Positions 19,497-27,960 are shown, numbered from the stretch's first letter. The stretch is DNA of 64,000 nt from Lineus longissimus (GCF_910592395.1 NC_088320.1:9236001-9300000); one strand, 5' to 3'. Numbers and translations: made by a program. The notes: a model not told the origin generated them from the sequence alone.

Positions 19497-19866
19497 TCCA
19501 AAGGTATTCGTAATTCTTCATTTCATCGCTGGGCTTGTAGTAGTCGCTCAATTGCGGTTGTCTAGGAATGGTAATTCCGTTATGTGGGTTTAAACTGTTG
19601 TACACTGAAAGTGCGGTGTCGGCATTTTTGAAGTCAATTGCTGCTTCATGTTCTCTCTTTAATTCAAGGTTAACGAAGTCAATGGTACTTTTCCTATGCT
19701 CATCCCATTCTGTGGATGCTCTTTGCAATTGCTCTTGCGCTAAATTATGTCTCTTTATTTCAGCCTCGTAGCCATTCTTGTCTAGTGCTTTAAAAAGGTA
19801 ACCAGTACTGGTGAAGGTCAAACCATTAACCAGCGCAGAACCAATCATCATAGCTATTCCTGCCAT
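19429..19866 (-). CDS. Conserved Polinton membrane protein (145 aa)
   Basis: N-terminal hydrophobic segment (MAGIAMMIGSALVNGLTF), a charged helical middle (AEIKRHNLAQEQLQRAS, then STIDFVNLELKREHEAA), a PQLSDYYKPSDEM block, and a C-terminal transmembrane helix (LWIILGMSVLGFGIYYFVG) ending in KKKKE. I recognise this arrangement, especially KRHNLAxEQLQ and LSD(Y/F)Y-P-SD, from uncharacterised ORFs of invertebrate Polintons. The role is unknown and a virion membrane or capsid-associated function is possible. It is the last of the minus-strand capsid gene series and converges on the ATPase. Confidence 0.7.
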   Translation of the reverse strand: MAGIAMMIGSALVNGLTFTSTGYLFKALDKNGYEAEIKRHNLAQEQLQRASTEWDEHRKSTIDFVNLELKREHEAAIDFKNADTALSVYNSLNPHNGITIPRQPQLSDYYKPSDEMKNYEYLWIILGMSVLGFGIYYFVGKKKKE

Positions 19867-19890
19867 TTAGTTTAGTGTGATTTTAGCCAA

Positions 19891-19972
19891 AATGAGTAAA
19901 AAATCAGGCGCAGTGAGTAAAAAATCAGGCGCAGTGAGTAAAAAAAAAAAATCAGGCGCAGTGAGTAAAGGT
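19891..19972. repeat. Tandem ~25-bp units at penton gene 3' end
   Basis: AAATCAGGCGCAGTGAGTAA occurs three times, the last with an expanded A-run. The TGA stop of the penton-like gene lies in the copy nearest the gene, so the repeat arose by copying its final codons (THCA and stop). Confidence 0.85.
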
Positions 19973-20716
19973 CAATTGGTACTGTACATCAAAACCATTA
20001 AGGTCGATAATGCCATTGTTTTCATCTGTTAGGCGAATATTCAACTTGCCAACACTTGATTTGCATGGAATTTCCATGTTATCACCAAAGGAATATGCTA
20101 TCATATCTCCAAAGTTAGATTCTTTTATCGGTCTAGTGGCTAAGACATCTGATGGCTTGCCATTGCTCATTACATTATTGACGATGTCACAGTGGAAAAC
20201 AAAATAGTCCATTGGTCTAAAATTTATGGGCCTCTCGCTTACAAACACACCCTTTGTTGATTTATCAGCATCTAAGGTACCAGCATCTAAGGGATAAGGC
20301 CATTCCGATTTAAAGCCAAATAATTCATTGCTTTTACCAAAAAACATAATCTGGTAAAACTCTCCATTTTTTCTCTTAAGCATCTTCATTACTGTCCTAC
20401 CAGTGGGTTCATCAACATCAAACTTAACAGCATTTTTGCTTAAACTATTTTCTTTCAATTCATTTGCAAACATCTTTGAAAAGCTTTCTAGGTCATAGAG
20501 ACCATCGGGTATTTTAATCACTGTCAACGAATATCCCTTTAACTTAATTTCGTTATTTTGTTTTGCTTCACTTATGTTGTAGAATGTACAAGGTATTCCT
20601 GCAAATGTCAAACTGACGCTAATGACATTCTGAATTTCAGTGTTAAGATGTATGGTTAAATCATGTGATTTCTGTTCTGGGTAGTCACTGGAATTAATGT
20701 ACACCACGGTTTTCAT
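19952..20716 (-). CDS. Penton-like minor capsid protein
   Basis: 254 residues, open. Polinton minor capsid proteins of this size adopt a single jelly roll and occupy fivefold vertices. The N-terminal beta-rich opening (MKTVVYINSSDYPEQK, VISVSLTFAGIPCTFYN), LYDLESFSKMFANEL helix, FGFKSEWPYPL, and C-terminal FVFHCDIVNN, GKPSDVLATRPI and RLTDENNGIIDLNG match that expectation and are shared with the fragments at 13487-13875 and 15331-15726. It lies just downstream of a small membrane ORF and the major capsid gene, the usual Polinton neighbourhood. The start context is AGTAAATG. Assignment rests on context and family pattern, not on a search. Confidence 0.75.
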   Translation of the reverse strand: MKTVVYINSSDYPEQKSHDLTIHLNTEIQNVISVSLTFAGIPCTFYNISEAKQNNEIKLKGYSLTVIKIPDGLYDLESFSKMFANELKENSLSKNAVKFDVDEPTGRTVMKMLKRKNGEFYQIMFFGKSNELFGFKSEWPYPLDAGTLDADKSTKGVFVSERPINFRPMDYFVFHCDIVNNVMSNGKPSDVLATRPIKESNFGDMIAYSFGDNMEIPCKSSVGKLNIRLTDENNGIIDLNGFDVQYQLTFTHCA

Positions 20717-20732
20717 TTACTGTACTTAAATT

Positions 20733-20969
20733 CTACTTGATTATGTTTCTGGGTAAAATACCTTGATCGTAAAAGTATTCCAATGTTACATTACTTACTG
20801 CTACAATTCCGCCAAGTTTAAGAATCTCTTCTAAGTTTGCCTGACTTGGCGGGCCAATGGCAATTCTCAAGAATCTCTTAAGTAAATATGAGTAACCAAT
20901 TGTTGCCGTTGCTAATAGCACACTTTGGTACAGTGTATTGATGATTTCCTTCTTTCCTGGTGTTTCCAT
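20733..20969 (-). CDS. Small conserved Polinton membrane protein (78 aa)
   Basis: Contains NTLYQSVLLATATIGYSYLL (about residues 11-30) and a second hydrophobic region (LKLGGIVAVSNVTLEYF), and ends QGILPRNIIK. The LYQS-hydrophobic-GYS-L-K signature and the (Q/K)GI(L/I)P ending recur in short ORFs placed between the major and minor capsid genes of invertebrate Polintons. Function is unknown. It lies 71 bases after the capsid gene and 16 bases before the penton gene, same strand. Confidence 0.65.
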   Translation of the reverse strand: METPGKKEIINTLYQSVLLATATIGYSYLLKRFLRIAIGPPSQANLEEILKLGGIVAVSNVTLEYFYDQGILPRNIIK

Positions 20970-20987
20970 TTATTTAACTGTAAAATA

Positions 20988-21053
20988 ATCTTAATGTTGC
21001 AAGTTAACAATCCTAATGTTGCAAGTCAAAATTAATGATCTTAATGTTGCAAG
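20988..21053. repeat. Triplicated MCP stop-codon region
   Basis: TCTTAATGTTGCAAG-like units occur three times. The gene-proximal copy contains the final codons (LQH) and stop of the major capsid gene, and the other two are downstream copies. Confidence 0.85.
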
Positions 21054-22297
21054 GAAACAATCTGTGAATTTTGAATGTTAACTTGAGCATCAGAAACCAC
21101 AAATATGTGCATTTTGTTCGGCCCCTTTTCAGATTCTTTTGTTATCGACAATTGAATACCATCTTTAGTGTTTTGAAGCTTTTTGCCCGATCCGTGTAAT
21201 CTATTGTCTTCAGTAGTTCTCAGGTCCAACCAAAGACCGTAGTTATTCGAGTCTCCATAGTACTTTTTCATAGACATGTTGCAGTCGTAAGTTTTCTTTA
21301 AGTCTTCGGTCATGAAGTGTTTCTTGATCTCCTCCCATTGATCTAGCATTCTCATTCCTTCTGGGAATACCTGATTAGCAACTCCTTCGATGGTTATTTG
21401 AACTTTTGTGATGTTAGGATTTTCAAACTTTTCAGAATCTCTTAAACCATCAGTGTAATCAGAAATGAATAGAAGTAATAGTCCTTTTATGGACATTCGA
21501 GGAAAATTGATGTTCTCGTTGATCAGCGTTTCATTTGCCGTTACGTTGACAGTTTTGAAGTGATCCACCCAGTCGTAATAGATGGAGAAACCTGAATTGT
21601 ACTTGTTTGTAAGCGTATTGGCTAATCCCTTGTTAGTTACTGTGTCATATTCAAAACTGATATTTTCAAGTTTGTAATTCATATTTGCAGTTGTGCTGGT
21701 AACGATGATCTCCTCTTTTGGTGCTAAAGTAATCTCGATGATAACATCCTCTTGAATTGAAAACTTGTAAAATGGAGCATAGTTGAAAAATAGTTCAAAA
21801 TCTAACGGTATCTTGTACTTGGTTCCTAACACTTTCTTCAGTGTTTTCTCATCGCTGGTTTCACCGGTAACATCGGCTTCTGCAACACCTGATCTCAACT
21901 TTCTAAGATTTTCTGACTGAATACCTTGAAAAACACTATCGTTCCTTTGCTCTTGTGTTAACCAGAGATCTTTAAAAGTCGAATAATGACTGTATTCATT
22001 GAGATCAAATATCTGTTCCGTTCCCCACTTAATTACCATTTTGGATAACAGGTTTCTGCCGAGATTGTTAACCACACTGTTCTTTGAATCACCAGAAATG
22101 GTGACATCAGCTGACAGAAAAAGAGACCTGGGTACAAAGAACGTATTTTCTCTTAAAGCAGGTATTCTAATGTACAATGTTTCTTTTGGATTAGCAGAAG
22201 ACTGATTGTGTGTAATGATATGATGATTTCTCTCGGCCTTTAATCCGAGTGGAATCTTATGACTCCTTTCAGTGTTGAGAAGTACTCCAGTTGTCAT
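21041..22297 (-). CDS. Major capsid protein (double jelly roll, hexon-like)
   Basis: 418 residues, open. This builds the icosahedral shell predicted for Polinton virions. Recognisable family blocks are ETLYIRIPALRENTFFVPRS near residue 40, VNNLGRNLLSKMVIKWG near 78, FDLNEYSHYSTFKDLWLT near 98, ENLRKLRSG near 128, APFYKFSIQEDVIIEITLAP near 178, and the IVSLQH terminus. The length fits Polinton capsid proteins. It heads the MCP, small membrane protein, penton gene series. I see no stop or frameshift, in contrast to the polymerase. The start context is TTAAATAGAATG. Confidence 0.88.
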   Translation of the reverse strand: MTTGVLLNTERSHKIPLGLKAERNHHIITHNQSSANPKETLYIRIPALRENTFFVPRSLFLSADVTISGDSKNSVVNNLGRNLLSKMVIKWGTEQIFDLNEYSHYSTFKDLWLTQEQRNDSVFQGIQSENLRKLRSGVAEADVTGETSDEKTLKKVLGTKYKIPLDFELFFNYAPFYKFSIQEDVIIEITLAPKEEIIVTSTTANMNYKLENISFEYDTVTNKGLANTLTNKYNSGFSIYYDWVDHFKTVNVTANETLINENINFPRMSIKGLLLLFISDYTDGLRDSEKFENPNITKVQITIEGVANQVFPEGMRMLDQWEEIKKHFMTEDLKKTYDCNMSMKKYYGDSNNYGLWLDLRTTEDNRLHGSGKKLQNTKDGIQLSITKESEKGPNKMHIFVVSDAQVNIQNSQIVSLQH

Positions 22298-22366
22298 TCT
22301 ATTTAATTTACTTGAAAATCATTCTATTTATTTGATCATTTCATCTCTGACTTGAAAAATCAATCA

Positions 22367-23959
22367 TTACTTAGCAGCTTTAACAGCTTTAATACCTTTA
22401 ACACCTTCTATCAAACCATAAATTATGGAGCTAACAACAACAATCACTAGAATGACTAGATGTTCGGCCATGAACCCAACAACTGCACCAATTGTTTTCA
22501 GGAGAAATGATACGATAGAACCGATGATTCCCGGTAAAGCCGCAACTGATTTCTTGGCTAGTTCTTTTAGCCATTCAGCAAACTTCTTGAGACCTTCTTT
22601 AACTTTATCTGGAATTGATGATGGTTTATCCGGACTTGGTGGGCTTGGACTTGGTGGTCCTGGTTTAGGCACAGATTTCAAAGCATTACTGATAATAAGA
22701 CCTAAAGTGCTCAGTATCATAGTCACTGCAGTGACTATTGCAGCAATTGTAAGGCCTTCAACCTTAAAAAGTAACTTGATTCTGTCCTTGAGTGAAATCT
22801 GTGAATCTGGTTTCTTCAAGACATCAGTGATCAAACGTTTCAGTCTTTTTGCTCTGCTTTCAGCTTCTCTGTCTAATTCAAGCACCTTGACACGTTCTCT
22901 ATTCAGTTCCTCTTTCACTTCCTCAATTTTTATTCTTAGCTCGTCCTTTGCGTTAACATCTTCTTCTACAGTGTTAACATAGTCTCTTGTTAGATTGTTA
23001 AGTGTTTCTTCTAGGTTTTCTATTTTCATATCTTTCTCCAGCTTAACTGCTGCGAGATCATCCCCAGCGTGTTCTAACACTCTGACTTCTCTCAAAGCAT
23101 ATTCTGTAAAACCAAATGCCCTTAATTCATCATCAGTAGCATCTATTATTTTAACTATGGGTTTAAGAATAGGTAAAAAATCAAGATCTACTGTACGTGG
23201 AGTGGGTTCAACAGCATCAAACTTAACTAAAGGTGGTACAGATTGAGTTTCCCTTTTTGATGAATAACCTTCCATGTCAGGCAATTCCAATGATATTGAT
23301 GCTGAAGATGATTCTGGTGTTGAAATTGATTCTGATGTTGAAATTGATTCTGGGTCTGGTGGAATTGGCTTTTTTGCTTTAATTAATTCATTCAAATGAT
23401 TAATAAATTTTTGGCTATATTTGCCTTTTAAAGTTGCTTCAGAATACACTTTTCCATTATCTTGAGTTAAGCGAAAAACTTTAGTTCGCCGCCATTTGAC
23501 AGTATTTTTTCTTTGGTTGTCTGTAAGTTCTTTAAGTTCTTGTGGTGACGGAATGTAGTAAATGTGTTTTCCTTTTGTTTCAGTCTTAAAGATTTTTGCA
23601 ATATTACTCAGATTACCCCTGTCATATTTCCATTCTGTTCCTTCAAATGCCTTAGCAACTTCATCCTCAATCTCGAGGTACCTTAACTTCTGGATTTATA
23701 ATTGAGGATCAAAACTTTTTGCTCTTTCTGGTGTTTTAGTAAACGAAGTTTCAGAACTTAAGTTACGACTATCTGTGTTTCTGTCTGTGGTCTCATCAGG
23801 TACTTGGTTACTATTACCTGTTTTGTAAGTTGTGCCGTCATCATGTACTTGAAGAATGAATGGTTCTTCAACATTGGAACTACTGTTTGCTACATCTATT
23901 AAAGTATTATTAAACTCATCCATTTCGAGATCTTCTCCTACTCCTCTTCCTTCAGCCAT
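22367..23959 (-). pseudogene. Conserved Polinton coiled-coil/membrane protein with one in-frame TAA
   Basis: One frame runs from an ATG at 23959 to 22367 with a single TAA at 23696-23698. Before it lie 87 polar residues. After it come a wing-like basic part (KYDRGNLSNIAKIF, KNTVKWRRTKVFRL), a Pro/Ser linker, a heptad-rich coiled coil (about 22790-23020, LTRDYVNTVEEDVNAKDELR), a first hydrophobic segment (TIAAIVTAVTMILSTLGLI), a Pro-rich linker, and a C-terminal ALPGIIGSIVSFLLKTIGAV block with a final transmembrane helix. The GIIG(S/A)IVS module is one I associate with a widespread invertebrate Polinton ORF of unknown function. The TAA makes it a pseudogene unless read through. Confidence 0.7.
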
Positions 23960-23980
23960 TTACTTTACAGTAATAAAAAT

Positions 23981-25356
23981 TTAACTTCCAACAACAGCAT
24001 AGAGGATAAACTTGACTGTCTCATGAGTTTCATCAGTCTTATTGGTGACATCAGGCCTGACCTGCCCAGTAGGCCTACCTGTTACAGCAGTTTTACTTGT
24101 TACAGCAGTTTTACTTGTTACAGCATTTTTACTTGTTACAGCAGTTTTACTGGACAAAACAGTCTTCACTTCTTTTGGTGTGGTAGTGATATTAGCCTTA
24201 ACCCTTATCTTCTTAGAAGTTTGGCCTTGCATCAATGGAGGAGGCAAGGTCTTTTCATTGTTAATGTTATTCTTACCTGGCTTCAAGTGTTTAGTTGCTA
24301 TCAGGATATCATTGTTGTAATTCTCGATCTTACCGATCTTGAGTACCATGTCAGACCCTATGATGTACAGACCTGGGGCAATTACATAGTCTAATCGTGT
24401 GTGAGTGTCCGACAGTGCTTTCTGGTATCTAGCAATTGAGGTAGGGATATCCACATGCTGTTCAATTGAGTCACTTAGCAGTTTGATGAACTCCTTCTGG
24501 GCATCAAATTCAGTTCCTGTTGTTCCAGTAATCGGGGATCTAGTGAGGGCCTGTGATCCCAGTACACAGTAAACATATGTTCTGATGGAATCATTCAATC
24601 TTTCTATCCCTGGATTCGAGAAACCTGAGGACTTAAGAGTCATGAATTGTTGGTACGTTTGGCATGGTTTCTGTTTTATCACATCAAATACATTCTTGTG
24701 TCTACTGACATGATCCTTGATGAAAGTATCTGGATATTTGAAATTAGTCATCCCAGCGTCCCAGTCTTTTGTAAACATCGAGGGCATTCTATTCTCGTGA
24801 ACTTGCATCAGAAAGAAATTGATTTTCGAATCATTGATGTAGTAACAGGATCAGTTATGCTTGGGTTGTAATCCGGTTCACTCCAGGAAGTCCACCCCTC
24901 ATTACTTTCAAACACTGAAAAATCATACTCGTCTTTTAAGCCAAATTCGCTTAGTAACTCGCCTAGTTTCCTACGGTTAATGTTATTATTTGTTTCATGG
25001 AAATTGATTTCTCCCAAAATTGGGATATCAAGATTATTCATAATTTTTCTGATTTGATAGTAGGTGTGGAACCTGTAAAATGACCTGATCATTTGATTGC
25101 TGCTGTTCAGATGCTCTAGTGAAATGCCACATCCAGTTGTCGCGAACCATACGGCCATGTTAAACTGGGTCTGGTAGAACGCCAGTGGGTTTTTTTCAAG
25201 TCCAAGACATTCATCTCTGTTTTTCAATTTTAAAAACTCTGGCGTGATATCACTCTCTTGTACTTTGAAAAATCTGTTAGCGGTAGCATAGGCATCAAAG
25301 TGATAAAAGTCAAATGTAATGTTATCCTTATGCTTCGTTGCCAATGGGTAATACAT
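23981..25356 (-). pseudogene. Conserved Polinton protein (virion candidate) broken by a -1-type frameshift
   Basis: Two frames meet at 24808: the first (25356-24808, 182 residues) ends in TGA, which overlaps the ATG of the second (24808-23981, 275 residues) as TGATG. Both parts resemble one conserved invertebrate Polinton protein: PLATKHKDNITFDFYHFDAY, RDECLGLEKNPLAFY and VWFATTGCGIS in the first; GFSNPGIERLNDSIRTYVYC, LGSQALTRSPI and YVIAPGLYIIGSD in the second. The tail has TAVTSK repeats and a short hydrophobic end. Function is unknown. It is the outermost gene next to the right TIR. Mutation is more likely than recoding, since no slippery heptamer is evident at the join. Confidence 0.7.
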
Positions 25357-25817
25357 TTAATTTACTTGAATTTTTCCTTGAATTTTTCCTTGAATTTTCC
25401 CTTGAATTTTGGTTAGGCCAAAAGTTATCGGATGGCAGCACTGTTAACTTCGCGGTTAGGTAAAAAGCTAGCAGATAGCAGCACTGTTCACTTATTTGGT
25501 TAGGCCAAATGCTATCAGATGGCAGCACTGACGTAATTAATGTTAAACAGATGTTACCTTAAATAGATGTTACTGTTAAATGGGCATAAATGTCATTGAT
25601 CTAATAGAAAGTTCAATAGCCGAGTGTGTAAAGCATGGAGCTTCCACACATGAGGTTATGTGTTGGCGTGGGTTCGTTTCCCGGTGAAGGCAACATATGA
25701 TGACGGGTTTTAGTGTGGATAATGGAGCGGGTGTAAATTTATCACGCCGTGATAAGTTTTAGTCCCACTGGGATAAGTTTTGGGGTCACTGGGATATGTA
25801 AGTAATAGGGATAACTC
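25357..25817. repeat. Right subterminal region: tandem and direct repeats
   Basis: No protein gene. 25366-25412 holds four CTTGAATTTT(T)CC units. 25411-25530 holds three ~35-bp copies of GGTTAGGCCAAA...GGCAGCACTG (25411, 25454, 25498). Closer to the TIR, AGTAATAGGGATAACTC (25801) repeats the TIR-end motif. Such subterminal arrays may bind element-encoded proteins, which is inference. Confidence 0.7.
25610..25691 (+). other. tRNA-like stretch (box A/box B pair)
   Basis: TAGCCGAGTGTG at 25617 fits a Pol III A box, and GGTTCGTTTCC at 25671-25681 fits a B box. A partial T stem (GTGGG/CCCGG) surrounds the B box. The seven bases on each side do not pair as an acceptor stem, so this is not a functional tRNA. 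It may be a tRNA-derived SINE head or chance. Confidence 0.25.
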
Positions 25818-26060
25818 AAGTAATAGGGAAACTTGTAGTTTTATCCATGTTACGTATTTTAGTAAGTTTGGTAGATTTGGGAAAACCCCAAAGACCCCCC
25901 AGTGTTAACAGAAATTTTCCATGTTGGGTTTTTGGTAGTGTTTGTGGGTTAAAACAATGAATTCTTGACAAATGTACATGAATAATGATGAAGAGTGAAG
26001 TTTTTTGCCCAAATTTCCAGAAAAGTCGTAGGATAGTCGTACATTCGTTTCCCTATTACT
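25818..26060 (-). repeat. Polinton right TIR (243 bp)
   Basis: Reverse complement of 8299-8376 plus 10601-10765, with no mismatch seen by eye. It ends CCCTATTACT, followed by the AGCTGC duplication. Confidence 0.95.
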
Positions 26061-26066
26061 AGCTGC

Positions 26067-26462
26067 TCCAAATGGGCAGATTACTTTGCGAATCTGTACA
26101 AACCTGATCAGAGTGGTAAATATGATGAAATTTTCAGAGATAAAGTGGAAGAAAAATACATGAAATGGTAAAGAAGTCGAGTCATGTTTGCGACTTCTTA
26201 AGAACGGCAAAGCAACGGGACTTGACGCAGTCTCCGATGAACATTTAAAATACAGTAGCTCAGTACTTCATAAAGCACTGACAAATCTATTCAATCAGTT
26301 TATGTTAACGGAACATGTACCGAAAGCTGCGAAACAGGGTATTATCCACACCCTACACAAAGGAAAGGGAAAGGACAGGAGTGCCCCAAATAGTTACCGT
26401 CTGATCACCTTATTGCCAACTGTGTATAAACTATTTGAAAGACTCCTATACTTACAGCTTAA
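26067..26462 (+). pseudogene. Non-LTR reverse transcriptase, N-terminal part (right of Polinton)
   Basis: Continues the frame broken at 8298 (SKWADYFANLYKPDQS). After a frameshift near 26175 it reads LLKNGKATGLDAVSDEHLKY, GIIHTLHKGKGKD and SYRLITLLPTVYKLFERLL, the fingers/motif 1-2 region of a CR1/RTE-like reverse transcriptase. It is interrupted at TTAA 26459-26462 by a piggyBac-type MITE. Confidence 0.8.
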
Positions 26463-27276
26463 AGCTGAACTGCATGCACAAAACCAGAGCACCCGATGCG
26501 GCAATAGTAAGAAATTCAAACGACCGAAAGACCCTTCTGAATACGGCCTGAAACATGATAGACCTCCAAGGCTTCATTGCGCTTGATTTCACAAACCAGC
26601 AAGCCGTGGGTCGATGCGGACCTTCGCAGAGAATTCTGGAAGGAAAAAAATAAAAAGTTCATCTCATCGGGACTCAAATTTTTTTATTTGCCAACACTCT
26701 TATCCTCAAGGCCACTGGGCTGCTTGAAATGCTTATCCTTTTATATGCCTTTATAGAATGTGCAAACATTTGTGTGTCATCTTTGTTCAACATCTTTGAG
26801 CGGCTTCCAGTGGGCAACTGCAGGAAGAAAGTCATTTTTTCTTTGGTGTGCGTGATTATGTATGTGGAGTCTACGTTTCTCTTACCAATGTTCACCTTTG
26901 TCTTGGTATCTTCCTCTATTACATGTATTTGAGAAAATGTCTGGTTCATCCCTCAAAAATAAAGCATAATCACCATTCATATAAGATATATTTGCTGGCA
27001 GCAGTTCACGAGAAAGAACCCCTAGCTCAGACGGTTCGTATTCTGAGCTCGAGTTCCTGGGTTGGAATCCCTAGAGAAGATTTTGATTTTTTTTCTCTTC
27101 CATAATTCTCCGCGACTGTCCGCATCGTCCTGTGGCTTGCTGGTTTGTGAAATCAAGCGCATCAAAGCATTGGAAGTCTATCATGTTTGAGGCCGTATTC
27201 AGAAGGGTCTTTCGGTCGTTTGAATTTCTTACTATTGCTGCATGGGGTGCTCTGGTTTTGTGCATGCAGTTAAGCT
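26463..27276. mobile_element. piggyBac-type MITE with ~190-bp inverted arms, TTAA target
   Basis: The arms at 26463-26655 and about 27085-27276 are inverted copies with roughly 10% divergence. The tips are AGCTGAACTGCATGCAC and its inverse. TTAA flanks both ends (26459-26462 and 27277-27280), the exact signature of piggyBac insertion. Removing it restores the reverse transcriptase frame (LQLK joined to IWTFEENMIFP). No transposase is seen inside; the middle holds a SINE-like segment. Confidence 0.85.
27016..27080 (+). other. tRNA-derived SINE-like segment
   Basis: TAGCTCAGACGG (27023) resembles an A box and GGTTGGAATCC (27060) a B box, spaced as in a tRNA. It lies inside the piggyBac MITE. 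Confidence 0.4.
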
Positions 27277-27280
27277 TTAA

Positions 27281-27960
27281 GATATGGACCTTTGAGGAGA
27301 ACATGATCTTCCCCCATCAACAGCAGCGTGCGTATCAGAAGATGTGCAGTGGTGTCCCAACGACATTCGTACTTCAAGAAACAATCTCGCATCTATTAGA
27401 AAGGCATTCAAAAGTATCCACTTGCTTTTTAGATGCAGCTAGGGCTTATGACACTGTTTGGCAAGACGTGTTGCTTTACAAACTAACTTGGGTGTATGTG
27501 GCAAACTCTGGCACATCATCGCAACCTGCTACCAAAATATTGAAAGCTGTGTCATGAAAAATGATATGTACTCACCATGGTTCAGCATCAAACAAGGCGT
27601 TTGCCAGGGGGAGTGCTTTCCACGTGGCTTTATTTGCTGTTTATGGACAATCTTCTCTATACCCTAAAGAAGACAGGTTTTGGCGTAAAACTAGGAGATA
27701 TAGAATGTGGCTCCCCTTGTCACGCTGACGATCTAACGCTCGTCTCACTTCCCAAATACGGTCTTGATCACATGATGTCATGCAGTTTCAAATATTCAAT
27801 TAAGTGGAGATACTATAACTCTGACAAGTGCATTGTTATGGTATTTGGTGAAACACAGCATCAATGGGAAATTATCTCTCATGATCCAACATGGACGCTT
27901 GGAGACAAACCGGTTAAGGAAGCAAATTCGCACTTACCCTCAGTGTAATACAGAACAAAT
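27281..27960 (+). pseudogene. Non-LTR reverse transcriptase, catalytic part
   Basis: Frames shift twice (near 27480 and 27600) but keep family order: FPHQQQRAYQKMCSG, FVLQETISHLLERHSKV, motif A TCFLDAARAYDTVW, WFSIKQGVCQG, FMDNLLYTLKK and motif C HADDLTLVSL in place of the usual (Y/A)ADD, then IKWRYYNSDKCIVMVFGE. This is the same copy as 8030-8298 and 26067-26462, and probably as the endonuclease at 1554-2700. Confidence 0.8.

Larger units (their letters stand above)
8299..26060. mobile_element. Polinton/Maverick virus-like DNA transposon, defective, with 2.2-kb insertion in left TIR
   Basis: The element spans 17,762 bases (about 15.5 kb without the insertion at 8377-10597). It has a 6-bp target duplication, 243-bp TIRs beginning AG and ending CT, a retroviral-type integrase, an FtsK/A32-like ATPase, a major capsid protein, a penton-like protein and protein-primed-type DNA polymerase B, which is the diagnostic Polinton set. 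Genes are compact and mostly head to tail on the minus strand from 25356 to 15671, with a plus-strand left arm. TIRs that appear identical suggest a recent insertion. Truncated polymerase and nonsense codons show that the copy could not replicate alone. Confidence 0.95.

Noticed and set aside
22425-22982. 185-codon plus-strand ORF opposite the coiled-coil/membrane Polinton gene
   Set aside because: It is an antisense shadow; the minus frame has clear coiled-coil and membrane features shared with known Polinton ORFs.
24023-24394. Plus-strand ORF with CYSSFTCYSS repeats
   Set aside because: Antisense translation of the TAVTSK repeats of the minus-strand gene.
25610-25691. Functional tRNA-Leu/Ser gene
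   Set aside because: Box A and B match, but the acceptor stem and D arm do not pair; kept only as a tRNA-like segment.
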